A stretch of DNA of 64,000 bases from Mycetocola manganoxydans (GTDB lineage Bacteria; Actinomycetota; Actinomycetes; Actinomycetales; Microbacteriaceae): the NCBI RefSeq assembly GCF_003667545.1, contig NZ_RCUV01000020.1:1-64000 (forward strand). The letters are read 5' to 3'. This document shows, piece after piece, positions 46,589-54,539 of the stretch; within the stretch, counting starts at the first letter, position 1; every line of letters begins with the position of its first letter. A program made the position numbers and the translations under genes. A model generated the notes under the pieces. The model saw only the letters and a list, made by a program, of their open reading frames with translations, searched no databases and had not been told where the DNA came from.

Positions 46589-47518
46589 GTGCCGAGTAGC
46601 GCCCGCAAATCAGCCAGCCCCCGGATCTGGAGCCGCCGCATGGCGGCAGCGGTCATCGTGGCAACTTCAACCCTCCTGTGGACTGGGTGCTCCGTCACCG
46701 TCGCGCCAAGCGACTCCCAACCACAGGCGAGCAGCACAGCCACGCCGGTCCCTGTCGCCGAAGTGACAGCGATGTCACCGACATCCGGATCGGTGACCGG
46801 CGGCACCACACTCACCCTCACAGGCACCGGGTTGGCGGATGTCACCGACGTCACCATCGGCGGCATCCCGGCCACCGACGTGACGGTCACCGAGGACGGC
46901 ACCGTCACCGCAGTCGCGCCCGCGGCCCTGCACTACCAGCCGGCGGACGCTGCCGTCGTCGTCTCCAGCGGCGACAAGGTCGTCGAGCAGTCAGAGCCGC
47001 TGAATTACGCGTATTCGGTGATCACTGGTGTGGACGCGCAGATGCAGTACGCGCTGAAGCACTGGAACGACTACAACTCGAACACGTGGGGCAACCTCAA
47101 CCCGGTCGGCGGGGACTGCGCCAATTTCGTCAGCCAAACCCTGATCCAGCGCGGCTGGACGCAGAACGAGACCTGGTTCAACAAGAACGCTGCGGCCACC
47201 CTTTCCGACTGGAGCCCCGCCTGGGGATATGTTCCGGCGATGGACAACTGGTTGGCGAGCGACGACAGCCTCGGCCTGACGAAGCTCACACTCGACCAGC
47301 GCGACCAGGTGAAGCTGGGAGACATCGCCATCTTCGACTGGAACCTCAACGACATCCCTGACCACGTGATGCTCGTGTCGAGTGTGAAAGTTGTCGACGG
47401 CGTCACGAAGATTACCTTCGCAAGCCACAACCGCGACGGCGATTACCGCGACCTCGACGACGTTCTCACGATCGACCATCCGGGTGGGAACGCCTGGTTC
47501 TGGAGCATCCCCGCATAA
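46589..47518 (+). CDS. amidase-like secreted lipoprotein with IPT/TIG domain
   Basis: A 309-residue lipoprotein with signal MPSSARKSASPRIW... and lipobox LLWTGC (Cys34). An IPT/TIG immunoglobulin-like domain follows (VTAMSPTSGSVTGGTTLTL). The C-terminal 170 residues are an Amidase_6-type domain: GGDCANFVSQTLIQRGW supplies the Cys, and IPDHVMLVSS and FASHNRDGDYR supply His residues. Such proteins act on peptidoglycan or related peptides. The GTG at 46589 follows GAAGGA. It is divergent from lnt. Confidence 0.85.
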   Translation: MPSSARKSASPRIWSRRMAAAVIVATSTLLWTGCSVTVAPSDSQPQASSTATPVPVAEVTAMSPTSGSVTGGTTLTLTGTGLADVTDVTIGGIPATDVTVTEDGTVTAVAPAALHYQPADAAVVVSSGDKVVEQSEPLNYAYSVITGVDAQMQYALKHWNDYNSNTWGNLNPVGGDCANFVSQTLIQRGWTQNETWFNKNAAATLSDWSPAWGYVPAMDNWLASDDSLGLTKLTLDQRDQVKLGDIAIFDWNLNDIPDHVMLVSSVKVVDGVTKITFASHNRDGDYRDLDDVLTIDHPGGNAWFWSIPA

Positions 47519-47566
47519 GGCGCTGCTCGTCGCAGACGTGTCGCGTCCTTCTTGGTAATCCTTCGC

Positions 47567-47704
47567 TCACAGGCGAGTTCTCACGAGCCGGTAGAGCCCT
47601 CTCCGCCCGCCCTGCCGGGTCGCGACGATTCGTCCCAGACGCAGCTTCGCCAAATGTTGGAAGACCACCGCCGGGGATCTGTTGTCGGCTTTTTCGGTGT
47701 ACAC
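47567..47704 (-). pseudogene. 3' end of an ArsR-family regulator gene
   Basis: The minus-strand frame ending TGA at 47567 encodes a helix-turn-helix end: EKADNRSPAVVFQHLAKL followed by RLGRIVATRQGGRRGLYRL and seven further codons. This is the recognition helix and wing of ArsR-type repressors. The part upstream of 47704 does not fit the family, and no N-terminal half is present. It lies beside the csoR promoter region. Confidence 0.6.
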
Positions 47705-47764
47705 CGATGCTCGCGCAACTGCACCGGATGGCGACGACCGTCCCTCACCCAAGCTGCGCAGGTA

Positions 47765-47812
47765 TTGCGCACGTATACCCCCTCGGGGTATGCTCATACC
47801 CCGAGGGGGTAC
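47765..47812 (+). promoter_or_regulatory. csoR promoter with two CsoR operator boxes
   Basis: ATACCCCCTCGGGGTAT (47775-47791) is a CsoR-type operator, and ATACCCCGAGGGGGTAC (47796-47812) is its inverse, four bases away. TTGCGC (47765-47770) and TATGCT (47889 minus 100, that is 47789-47794) are 18 bases apart, placing the first box between the -35 and -10 elements. CsoR without copper should block this promoter and so control csoR-copZ-copA. Confidence 0.85.
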
Positions 47813-47839
47813 CCGCGTTCTGAGGTTCAAGGAGACGGA

Positions 47840-48121
47840 ATGAATGGCTACGTCGACAATAAGGAAGATCTCATCAAACGGCTCCGCCGCGCGGAAGGCC
47901 AGGTTCGGGGCATCCAGAAGATGGTGGCGGATGACACCTACTGCATCGATATTCTGACCCAGGTCTCGGCTGCAACGAAGGCCCTGGAGACCGTTGCCCT
48001 GTGCCTCCTCGAAGATCACCTCGCGCACTGCGTTGCAGAGGCAGCCGAGCAGGGCGGGGCGGTAGCCGAACAAAAACTGCGCGAGGCATCGGCTGCCATC
48101 GGCCGACTCGTCCGTTCCTAA
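47840..48121 (+). CDS. csoR: copper-sensing repressor CsoR
   Basis: A 93-residue all-helical repressor. The Cu(I) ligands are Cys35 (DDTYCIDIL), His60 and Cys64 (LEDHLAHCV), the full C-H-C set. Copper binding releases it from GC-rich palindromes such as the two boxes 28-65 bases upstream. AAGGAG precedes the ATG. It heads the csoR-copZ-copA operon. Confidence 0.95.
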   Translation: MNGYVDNKEDLIKRLRRAEGQVRGIQKMVADDTYCIDILTQVSAATKALETVALCLLEDHLAHCVAEAAEQGGAVAEQKLREASAAIGRLVRS

Positions 48122-48191
48122 CGGACCGCCCCCACGATGCGAACCTACCCCCGAGCCAATTCAGCCCCATCATCACCGAGGAGAACTGACC

Positions 48192-48539
48192 ATGTGCACA
48201 CCGAACGCCACGAATGACCTGGGCCTCACGGACGCGAATAGCAGCTGCACGTGCGGAAGCCACGGAACCCACGGCGACACTGTTGAGGGGCACCCAACGG
48301 GTCACTCCGCGGCTGCCCACGTTGAGCACTACCTTGTGGACGGGATGACCTGTTCACACTGCGTTTCCAGTGTGACTGAAGAACTTTCGGCGTTGCCGGG
48401 CGTCGAATCGGTTAAAGTGAAACTCAATGCAGGCGGCACCTCCCAGGTCATGGTTGAAAGCAGCACCGCGCTGGACGTCGACGCGGTCCGCACCGCTCTC
48501 GACGAGGCAGGTTACGAACTGGCGAGCACAACGAAGTGA
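48192..48539 (+). CDS. copZ: copper chaperone CopZ-like protein with Cys/His-rich extension
   Basis: A 115-residue protein. The C-terminal 68 residues are a heavy-metal-associated domain with [11 protein letters not shown]. The N-terminal 45 residues add extra Cys and His ([11 protein letters not shown], then [14 protein letters not shown]), a possible second metal site or store not found in short CopZ proteins. It should pass Cu(I) to CopA, whose GTG start overlaps its stop. GAGGAGAA precedes the ATG. Confidence 0.92.
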   Translation: MCTPNATNDLGLTDANSSCTCGSHGTHGDTVEGHPTGHSAAAHVEHYLVDGMTCSHCVSSVTEELSALPGVESVKVKLNAGGTSQVMVESSTALDVDAVRTALDEAGYELASTTK

Positions 48540-50833
48540 GTGCGGTGGACCTCGAACTCGATATCGGTGGGATGACCTGCGCGTCCTGTGCGAACCGGAT
48601 CGAACGGAAGCTGAATCGGGTCCCGGGAGTCGAGGCGTCAGTCAACTATGCGACGGAGAAGGCACGCATTCACGCGAGCGCTGAGATTGACGCAGCGGAC
48701 CTGATAGCCGTCGTCGAGGCCACCGGCTACACCGCGTCCGTTCCTGCGCCCCGACAGACGGGCGAGCAACCGAGTGTTGAGCCCGCTCAGACGGAAGCCT
48801 CGAGCCTTTTCCGGCGTTTGCTGATCTCCGGGGCCCTGGCATTACCGGTGGCCGTTCTTTCGATGGTGCCGGCGTTGCAATTCACGAACTGGCAGTGGCT
48901 GGCGTTAACGCTCGCCTCACCGGTTGCGGTCTGGGGTGCGTGGCCGTTTCACCGTGCCGCGTGGATCAATGCACGGCACGGCGCAGCCACGATGGACACC
49001 CTGATCAGCGTCGGTGTGATCGCCGCGTACGGCTGGTCACTGTATGCCCTGTTCTTCGGAATGGCCGGGACGCCGGGGATGAAGATGAGCTTCACGCTGT
49101 TCGCTTCCCCCGGCGCTGGTCAACACGAGATCTATCTGGAAGTCGCCGCCGCGCTCACCGTTTTCATCCTCGCGGGACGTTACTTCGAAGCACGCGCGAA
49201 ACGGGAGTCCGGCGCTGCGCTTCGTGCCCTCCTCGAACTCGGCGCGAAGGAGGCAGTCCTACTTCGAGATGGGCAGGAGACCCTGGTTGCAGTAGCCTCC
49301 CTCGCCGTCGGTGACCGGTTCGTTGTTCGCCCCGGCGAGAAGATCGCAACCGACGGACTCGTTGTCGACGGTGTATCGGCCGTGGATATGAGCATGCTCA
49401 CGGGAGAATCCGTGCCCGTCGAAGTCGGGCTTGACGACCGGGTCGTAGGAGCGACCGTCAACGTCGGCGGTCGCCTCGTAGTCGAGGTCACGAAGGTCGG
49501 CGCTGACACCGAGCTCGCCCGCCTGGGACGACTGGTCGAAGAAGCCCAGACCGGTAAAGCCGAGGTTCAGCGGCTGGCTGACCGGGTCTCCGGCGTCTTC
49601 GTTCCCATCGTCATCGGGCTTTCGATACTGACCTTCGTCACGTGGCTCGTTCTCGGCGGGTCTCTCGAGTTTGCGTTCACAGCGGCCGTGGCCACGTTGA
49701 TCATCGCCTGCCCCTGCGCGCTCGGGCTGGCGACACCGACCGCCCTTCTCGTTGGAACCGGTCGAGGTTCGCAGCTCGGAATTCTGATTCGAGGGCCGCA
49801 GGTGCTTGAACAGACACGCAAAATCGACACGGTCGTCCTGGACAAGACTGGAACTGTTACGACCGGGCGTATGGCGCTCTCATCGATCGCGCTGGTCGAC
49901 GGCCAAGTAGAGCGCGAACTGCTTCGCCTGGCGGCGTCCGCGGAGTCAGGTTCGGAGCATCCGATTGCTCGCGCAATTCTCGAGGACGCCCGATCCCGCG
50001 GGATCGACGTCGGTTCGCCCGAGTCCTTCCTCTCGCACACCGGACAGGGGGTGCAAGCGATGGTCGGCAACCATCTCGTTGTCGCCGGCCGTGGCTCCTG
50101 GCTGCAAAGCGACTGGGGGATTGAGATTCCTGAGTCTCTCGCACAAGCGATTACGCAGAGCGAAAGTCAGGGCAAGACGGCAGTCGTTGTGGCCTGGGAT
50201 GGTGAGGCTCAGGGAGTGCTCTCCGTCGGTGACACGGTGAAGCCCACCAGCCGGGAGGCGGTGGAACTTTTCAGACGGCTCGGTCTGACTCCCGTCCTGC
50301 TCACCGGCGACAACGACGGGGCGGCACGCGCGGTCGCAGCCCAGATCGGCCTGGACGATGTGCGTTCCGGCATCACACCGCAGGGCAAGCTGGCGGTGAT
50401 CCGCGAACTGCAAGCTGATGGACATGTCGTGGCGATGGTCGGGGACGGGGTCAATGATGCTGCTGCGCTTGCCGCGGCGGACCTCGGCATTGCTATGGGT
50501 GCCGGCACGGATGCGGCGATCGCTGCCGCGGACATCACCGTCATGAGCGGTGACCTGACCACCGTCGGCGACGCCATCCGGCTGTCCAGGCGGACACTTG
50601 GAATCATCAAGGGCAACCTGTTCTGGGCCTTCGCCTACAACGTTGCGGCGATCCCGATCGCGATGTTCGGCTTACTCAATCCGCTCCTGGCGGGCGCGGC
50701 TATGGCGTTGTCATCCGTTTTCGTGGTGTCAAACAGTCTCCGACTGCGATCATTCCGGGCTTCCCGGTCCGCACCGCTCAGTAACCACGCGCTGGACGAC
50801 CCGGTGCGAGAGCCAGCCCAACAACAGCGCTGA
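48536..50833 (+). CDS. copA: Cu(I)-exporting P1B-1 ATPase
   Basis: A 765-residue P-type ATPase. It has one N-terminal metal-binding domain (Cys15 and Cys18 in GMTCASC), the transport motif CPC (about residue 392, ACPCALGL), the phosphorylated Asp in DKTGT (about 435), and [10 protein letters not shown]. The last helices contain FAYNVAAIP and [13 protein letters not shown], the Tyr-Asn and Met-Ser-Ser residues of Cu(I) pumps. It exports copper from the cytoplasm and is coupled to copZ. Confidence 0.94.
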   Translation: MSAVDLELDIGGMTCASCANRIERKLNRVPGVEASVNYATEKARIHASAEIDAADLIAVVEATGYTASVPAPRQTGEQPSVEPAQTEASSLFRRLLISGALALPVAVLSMVPALQFTNWQWLALTLASPVAVWGAWPFHRAAWINARHGAATMDTLISVGVIAAYGWSLYALFFGMAGTPGMKMSFTLFASPGAGQHEIYLEVAAALTVFILAGRYFEARAKRESGAALRALLELGAKEAVLLRDGQETLVAVASLAVGDRFVVRPGEKIATDGLVVDGVSAVDMSMLTGESVPVEVGLDDRVVGATVNVGGRLVVEVTKVGADTELARLGRLVEEAQTGKAEVQRLADRVSGVFVPIVIGLSILTFVTWLVLGGSLEFAFTAAVATLIIACPCALGLATPTALLVGTGRGSQLGILIRGPQVLEQTRKIDTVVLDKTGTVTTGRMALSSIALVDGQVERELLRLAASAESGSEHPIARAILEDARSRGIDVGSPESFLSHTGQGVQAMVGNHLVVAGRGSWLQSDWGIEIPESLAQAITQSESQGKTAVVVAWDGEAQGVLSVGDTVKPTSREAVELFRRLGLTPVLLTGDNDGAARAVAAQIGLDDVRSGITPQGKLAVIRELQADGHVVAMVGDGVNDAAALAAADLGIAMGAGTDAAIAAADITVMSGDLTTVGDAIRLSRRTLGIIKGNLFWAFAYNVAAIPIAMFGLLNPLLAGAAMALSSVFVVSNSLRLRSFRASRSAPLSNHALDDPVREPAQQQR

Positions 50834-50896
50834 ACTTTGAACTCCGGATGTCCACCGAGGTTCACGAGTCTCTCAGCCGTCATCTCGGCCACCCGG

Positions 50897-50915
50897 ATAC
50901 CCTAGGGGGGGGTAA
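50897..50915 (+). promoter_or_regulatory. CsoR-like box upstream of DUF6153-like copy C
   Basis: ATACCCTAGGGGGGGGTAA resembles the csoR operators (ATACCCC...GGGGTAT), with TACCC and GGGTA ends. It is less symmetric than the csoR boxes. It lies about 40 bases before the GTG of the DUF6153-like gene and after the copA stop, which suggests a separate copper-controlled transcript. Confidence 0.6.
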
Positions 50916-50955
50916 CCAGTAGGTCGGTCCACAACAACGAGGAAGCGAGAACGAG

Positions 50956-51420
50956 GTGCGCCTTTTTGCGATGAGCCCCCTTCCGCTTGTCCGTTTGTCG
51001 CCGTTCAACCGGATCCTCATTGTCGCCCTGGTTCTCGGGGCGGTGCTCATCGGCTCGCTCGCCCTGCATTCCGTGACCGGTGCACGGGGAATGGAAGCTT
51101 TCTCGTCGTCGACGACGCAGTCGCATGCGGATGACGAGAGCGCACATCAGGCGGCCGCAACCGCTGGAGGCGCAAACGTCCAGTCCGGTGCGATCACGCA
51201 GAATGTGACGTGCGACGAACAGTGCGCACTGGACTGCGCCCTCATGGCCATGATGTGCGTTCTGCTTCTGATCCTCACCGTCATCACAATCCTGGCCAGG
51301 CACCCGGACATTCGTCGCCGGCTGGTTCAATCGTCGCGGCGATCAATCGATGCCATCGCTGCTGCCAGACAGCACATCTATCGGCCGTCGCTGACCGTTC
51401 TTTCCATCAGTCGAACCTAA
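50956..51420 (+). CDS. DUF6153-like small membrane protein, copy C
   Basis: A 154-residue protein with two helices (about residues 20-39 and 94-113). The loop between contains HADDESAHQ and the second helix starts CDEQCALDCALMAMMC, rich in Cys and Met. The end is PSLTVLSISRT. GTG at 50956 is used; an ATG five codons later is an alternative. A CsoR-like box precedes it and a DUF305 gene follows, tying it to copper. Function unknown. Confidence 0.72.
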   Translation: MRLFAMSPLPLVRLSPFNRILIVALVLGAVLIGSLALHSVTGARGMEAFSSSTTQSHADDESAHQAAATAGGANVQSGAITQNVTCDEQCALDCALMAMMCVLLLILTVITILARHPDIRRRLVQSSRRSIDAIAAARQHIYRPSLTVLSISRT

Positions 51421-51504
51421 GCCGAACACCGTTTTCTCTTTGCCACCGCCGCCTTTCCTGGTGGCGTGGCTCACAGTGTTCTTGATTTGAAATGGAATGA
51501 AACA

Positions 51505-52086
51505 ATGATCAACCCTCGTAAATATGCAATGGCCGCCGCCGCATTAGCCGTAGCCATCACGCTCAGCGCCTGCTCCACCGGAGGAACCGGTGACACCCCA
51601 GCGCCCGCGCCGAGCGCCAGTGCCGAAGCGACGTTCAACGACGCCGACGTCACGTTCGCCCAGATGATGATCCCCCACCACGAACAGGCCGTTGAGATGA
51701 GCGACATGCTCCTGGCTAAGGACGGCATCGACGCACAAGTGGTGAGCCTCGCCACCCAGATCAAGGACGCCCAACAGCCAGAGATTGAGCAACTGAACGA
51801 GTGGCTTGACGCCTGGGGCGCCGACGACAGCATGGGCGGCATGGAACACGACATGGACGGCATGATGTCCGACGAGGACATGCAAACCCTCGAAGATGCG
51901 TCCGGTGACGAGGCCAGCAAACTGTTCCTCGAACAGATGATCAAACACCACGAAGGCGCCGTCGAAATGGCTCAGGCCGAGATCAACGACGGCGTGAACG
52001 CTGACGCGATTCAGATGGCTGAAACGATCGTCGAGACGCAGACTGAAGAGATCAACGTCATGCAGAACCTCCTCGGCTCTCTCTAA
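51505..52086 (+). CDS. DUF305 lipoprotein, probable extracellular copper binder
   Basis: A 193-residue lipoprotein with lipobox LSAC. It has two DUF305 half-motifs, [15 protein letters not shown] and [13 protein letters not shown], and between them a Met/Asp-rich stretch ([18 protein letters not shown]). DUF305 proteins such as CopM bind Cu outside the membrane through His and Met. The ATG at 51505 is preceded by GGAAT. It lies 84 bases after the DUF6153-like gene. Confidence 0.9.
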   Translation: MINPRKYAMAAAALAVAITLSACSTGGTGDTPAPAPSASAEATFNDADVTFAQMMIPHHEQAVEMSDMLLAKDGIDAQVVSLATQIKDAQQPEIEQLNEWLDAWGADDSMGGMEHDMDGMMSDEDMQTLEDASGDEASKLFLEQMIKHHEGAVEMAQAEINDGVNADAIQMAETIVETQTEEINVMQNLLGSL

Positions 52087-52145
52087 CAGCGGGACTTGGA
52101 CCCGTTCGCGTGTCCACCGGGAGCATGCTTCGAGTAGCTGCTCTC

Positions 52146-52180
52146 AGGGGGTGGGGTCGTTCCCCTACGGTCCCACCCCT
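52146..52180. terminator. GC-rich hairpin after the DUF305 gene
   Basis: AGGGGGTGGG (from 52146) can pair with CCCACCCCT (52172-52180) with one bulged G. It follows the DUF305 stop by 60 bases and precedes the tlpA remnant. There is no U-tract. Confidence 0.35.
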
Positions 52181-52209
52181 CCCACTTCTGCCACACGGGG
52201 AGGGGGATG

Positions 52210-52293
52210 GCCTCTCGAACCCTCGGCCACCTACCCGCCGAATCCGTCCTATCAACACTCATCCGAGAAACACGCAAGGAGCCGACCAACTGA
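52210..52293 (+). pseudogene. 3' tail of a tlpA-like gene before ccdA 2
   Basis: In the frame ending TGA at 52291 the codons read [18 protein letters not shown], then RETRKEPTN. Intact TlpA 1 ends with [18 protein letters not shown] and then KDTVAE, so most positions agree. Similarity is lost upstream of 52207. The ccdA 2 ATG follows at once, so an ancestral tlpA-ccdA pair has lost nearly all of tlpA. Confidence 0.78.
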
Positions 52294-52294
52294 T

Positions 52295-53056
52295 ATGAAC
52301 CCTGGATCGATCATCATGGACGGACAGCTGCTTCTCGCTATCCCGCTCGCCCTGCTTGCTGGGCTCATATCGTTCGCGTCACCCTGCATTCTCCCGTTGG
52401 TGCCCGGATATTTGGGGTACGTCACTGGGATATCCGGAGGGCCCATCAGTCGCACGGAATCGTCCGCTGCCGCTATCTCCCGGTTCCGACCTGCGTTCGG
52501 CGCGCTGCTGTTTGTGCTCGGATTTTCTGTCGTCTTCGTCCTGATCTCGGCATTCGCGGGCACGATCGGTGCGACTCTCATCCAATGGCAAGACCCGCTC
52601 ACCCGGCTCTCCGGAATCGTTGTCCTCGTCATGGGACTGGTTTTTATCGGACAGGTCTCCTTCTTCCAGCGAACCCTGAAGATCCTATTCCAGCCCCGGA
52701 CCGGACTGGCAGGAGCTCCTCTCCTGGGGATGATCTTCGCAATCGGTTGGACACCCTGCTTCGGCCCGACCTTGATCGCCATCAGCGCATTGAGTCTTCA
52801 AACCGGGTCTTCGGGACGCGGTGCCCTGCTTGGCCTTGTCTACTGCCTCGGTCTGGGCATCCCATTTCTCGCCCTCGCACTCGGTTTCGGCTGGGCGACC
52901 CGATCCGTCGCCCTCCTCCGTCGCCACATCCGCAGTGTGAACGTTGTTGGAGGGTTGATGCTTATCCTTCTCGGCCTTGTGATGATCAGCGGCATATGGG
53001 GGGTCATCATGTCCCGGCTGGGAGCAACGATCAATGGATTTTTGCTACCGCTCTAG
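52295..53056 (+). CDS. CcdA-type thiol electron transporter 2
   Basis: A 253-residue six-helix protein closely similar to CcdA 1 (both begin MNPG and contain MDGQLLLA). Redox cysteines are in [16 protein letters not shown] and [11 protein letters not shown]. It should supply electrons to TlpA-type proteins. Its former tlpA partner is reduced to a tail just upstream, so it must serve a TlpA encoded elsewhere, for example the one at 61769. Confidence 0.92.
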   Translation: MNPGSIIMDGQLLLAIPLALLAGLISFASPCILPLVPGYLGYVTGISGGPISRTESSAAAISRFRPAFGALLFVLGFSVVFVLISAFAGTIGATLIQWQDPLTRLSGIVVLVMGLVFIGQVSFFQRTLKILFQPRTGLAGAPLLGMIFAIGWTPCFGPTLIAISALSLQTGSSGRGALLGLVYCLGLGIPFLALALGFGWATRSVALLRRHIRSVNVVGGLMLILLGLVMISGIWGVIMSRLGATINGFLLPL

Positions 53057-53214
53057 CAATTTCCCGCGGTGACAAGAATCAGAGGCAGCAGCATGACCTT
53101 TCACTGAGTTCGGCAAGCTGGTGAACGCTTCCCGCCGCGCAATAGTTGCTGTCGGGTCGTGATACCGCCCCGCGGTGCACCAACATAAGCCCGGGCGCCC
53201 CCAGTGGAAGCGTA

Positions 53215-53448
53215 TTATTCGCCGCGGAGGTCGGCGCTGCGCTGCCGGAACTCGTCCTGGCTGAGTTCCCCAGCGGCGTAGCGGATCCGGAGTCTCTCCT
53301 CGGCGGAATCGATTCCCCGGCTTCCGCCGCTCGTCAGGTTACGGATGAACCAGATGATTGCCAGAACGACCAAGGTCAGCAGCGCGAGGCCGAACAGCAG
53401 CCAGAAGCCCGTCATCCAGCCCATGCCCATCATCATGCCGTCCATCAC
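53215..53448 (-). CDS. small SHOCT-domain membrane protein
   Basis: A 77-residue protein. The N-terminus is Met/Gly-rich (MMDGMMMGMGWM), one helix follows (FWLLFGLALLTLVVLAIIWF), and the C-terminal half is a SHOCT domain (AEERLRIRYAAGELSQDEF). Such proteins occur next to copper genes; the Met cluster might bind Cu(I). GGAGGG precedes a GTG-ATG pair at 53448-53443, so either codon may start. Confidence 0.85.
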   Translation of the reverse strand: MMDGMMMGMGWMTGFWLLFGLALLTLVVLAIIWFIRNLTSGGSRGIDSAEERLRIRYAAGELSQDEFRQRSADLRGE

Positions 53449-53552
53449 TGGTCGGCCCTCCTTCGGGGGTTTGGGGATGCTTCACGCTGAAGGCTCAGCG
53501 CCGCACCCACACTGCAGTTCCGTGATCGCGCATAAGAAGCGCAGGACCCGTG

Positions 53553-54467
53553 TTAGGTCACCTTCAGGATAGTCCAGGAGACTCCGATGTCATCAGTGAA
53601 TGCGATGCCACGGTCGTCAGCCACAAAGAGCCGGTCACCGGAGATTGTGAGGGCCTGAGGAGTGCCGCTCACCGTGCCACCACTCACCCAGGTTCCCGAC
53701 GCATCTCGAACCCATGCCGTGCCCGAGGTGTCGACTCCTGCGAACGCACCAGTGCCTGAGTCAATGCTGGCGAGGAATAGCGGTGGGGCTTCCGTGTCGG
53801 CGGTGAAACTGGCACCATCGTCGATGCTCACCGCGAAGCCATTCTCCGTGGTTGCATAGACGGTTCCTGGCGTAGCCGGGTCGGCGGTGAGGTCGCGGGC
53901 GACGAGTTCAGCGCCGTCACTCCAGGTTGCGCCCCCGTCGAAGCTGCGCTGCAGAGCCTGCTTGCTCGTATCCAGGCCGAAGATGGTCCCCTCACCGCCG
54001 TCAGTGGCCTGCGCTCCTAAGGCCAGGTCGTGGAAGTCCGTTTGCCCGGTGAGCGAGATGTTGCTCCAGGTTTCGCCTCGGTCGGTGCTTTTGATCAGGC
54101 CAAGATTGGGGGTACCGAAGCTGGCCGGGGTAGTGGGTCCAGGATGTCCCGACGCGTACGCGATGTCGTCTCGCATGGTGAAACCCATCGGGTCAAAATC
54201 GAGGCCGCCGATCGGTCCTTTCGCCGTCGCGGTTCCCGAGCCGTCGAAGGTGAGCTCATATAGCCCCTCGTGCGTACCCACGAGAAGGTCACCACGTTCC
54301 GGGTCGACCATGAGCGAGTGGATGTGCTGGAACGCCCCGGGTGCAGACGCGGGTGCCTCAGTGCCGTCATCTTCGGGCACAGTGGCACAGCCGACGAGCA
54401 CGACGGCCGCTCCCAGAAGTGCCAGTGCGACCGTGCCTCGACGCTTCCGTTGAAGTCGGTCATTCAT
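53553..54467 (-). CDS. F510_1955-type beta-propeller lipoprotein
   Basis: A 304-residue lipoprotein (lipobox VLVGC) predicted to form a propeller with sialidase/BNR-like Asp-box repeats such as STDRGETWSN, SFDGGATWSDG and SIDDGASFT. Proteins of this kind are annotated F510_1955 family glycosylhydrolases, but no catalytic residues are evident, so an enzymatic role is doubtful. Family members often lie beside copper genes; here it follows copB on the same strand by 72 bases. AGGAGAA precedes the ATG. Confidence 0.82.
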   Translation of the reverse strand: MNDRLQRKRRGTVALALLGAAVVLVGCATVPEDDGTEAPASAPGAFQHIHSLMVDPERGDLLVGTHEGLYELTFDGSGTATAKGPIGGLDFDPMGFTMRDDIAYASGHPGPTTPASFGTPNLGLIKSTDRGETWSNISLTGQTDFHDLALGAQATDGGEGTIFGLDTSKQALQRSFDGGATWSDGAELVARDLTADPATPGTVYATTENGFAVSIDDGASFTADTEAPPLFLASIDSGTGAFAGVDTSGTAWVRDASGTWVSGGTVSGTPQALTISGDRLFVADDRGIAFTDDIGVSWTILKVT

Positions 54468-54539
54468 CGCGTTCTCCTAGGGATCATCGGAGTTCTGAAT
54501 GACCCCGCGCAGCGAAGGTTGGTTCACACGCCGATGCGT

